Origin: an uncultured Oscillospiraceae bacterium
Lineage (GTDB): Bacteria > Bacillota > Clostridia > Oscillospirales > Oscillospiraceae
DNA: 6,021 nucleotides
Assembly (NCBI GenBank): GCA_900769835.1
Contig: CAAGIE010000117.1
Coordinates: forward strand, 1-6,021
Direction: 5' to 3'
The notes beneath the pieces are model-generated. The model saw nothing but the letters and a program-made list of their open reading frames with translations. It was not told the DNA's origin and ran no database searches. Position numbers and translations under genes: made by a program. Shown piece after piece: positions 5,860 to 6,021 of the stretch (positions within the stretch are counted from its first letter, which is position 1; each line of letters opens with the position of its first letter).

Positions 5860-6021
5860 TTATTGCTCTACAGCGTACACGGAGCACTGACGACGATCCT
5901 TGCCCTTGCGCTCGAACTTGACAGTACCGTCAATCAGAGCAAACAGAGTGTCATCGCTGCCGATACCGACATTGACACCGGGATGGATGTGAGTGCCTCT
6001 CTGGCGAACCAGGATGTTGCC
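5860..6021 (-). CDS. rpmA: 50S ribosomal protein L27, partial (N-terminal part beyond the right edge)
   Basis: The last 53 residues and the TAA stop are present. The stretch GNILVRQRGTHIHPGVNVGI, followed by GSDDTLFALIDG and TVKFERKGKDRR, is the conserved body of bacterial L27, a component of the large subunit whose N-terminal tail reaches the peptidyl-transferase centre. About 30-40 N-terminal residues should lie outside the window, including any cleaved Firmicutes-type leader. The C-terminal end AVEQ extends slightly past the usual VSVYP-like end. Neighbouring obg downstream fits the common rplU-rpmA-obg order. Confidence 0.97.
   Translation of the reverse strand, partial: GNILVRQRGTHIHPGVNVGIGSDDTLFALIDGTVKFERKGKDRRQCSVYAVEQ

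Noticed and set aside
5705..5890. A 61-codon plus-strand open frame over the rpmA-obg gap
   Set aside because: It runs through the repeat element and the rpmA terminator and into the antisense of rpmA, has no ribosome binding site and no recognisable product.

Overview
The window comes from a moderately GC-rich Gram-positive genome, most likely a gut clostridium near Oscillospiraceae/Ruminococcaceae. This placement is an inference. It rests on strong AGGAGG ribosome binding sites throughout, the rpmA-obg gene order, a Bacillus/Clostridia-type YhaO/YhaN pair, and a YmdB phosphodiesterase. All genes lie on the minus strand, so transcription runs from high to low coordinates. Almost every base outside two short intergenic gaps is coding.

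Right end (5650-6021): the C-terminal half of ribosomal protein L27 (rpmA) and its intrinsic terminator. A roughly 210-base gap follows. It holds a 100-bp repeat element with imperfect inverted arms built from tandem heptamers (ACAATNG-like) and an internal GC-rich hairpin. Next comes obg (4369-5649), a ribosome-associated GTPase with all its domains.

Middle junction (4285-4368): the obg terminator and a near-consensus promoter for the next operon overlap physically. The -10 box TATAAT shares bases with the left arm of the terminator hairpin. Obg transcripts should fold the hairpin and stop, whereas transcripts starting at the promoter lack most of the left arm and should escape.

Left part (1-4284): a tight four-gene transcription unit. 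It encodes an AraC-family regulator with a cupin-like sensor, then YmdB (metal-dependent cyclic-nucleotide phosphodiesterase), then a YhaO/SbcD-type (Mre11-like) nuclease, then a YhaN/SbcC-type (Rad50-like) ATPase that runs off the left edge. The spacings are 11 nt, an 8-nt overlap and a 4-nt overlap, which implies translational coupling. YhaO and YhaN are expected to form a nuclease-ATPase complex. The visible part of YhaN contains a membrane hairpin inside its coiled-coil region, suggesting the complex is membrane-attached. The regulator and the signalling phosphodiesterase at the front of the operon suggest joint control, but the signal is unknown.

No CRISPR array, tRNA, rRNA, complete insertion sequence or phage gene was seen. 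The families are known ones. The least ordinary points are the nested promoter/terminator, the operon composition and the heptamer-armed repeat.
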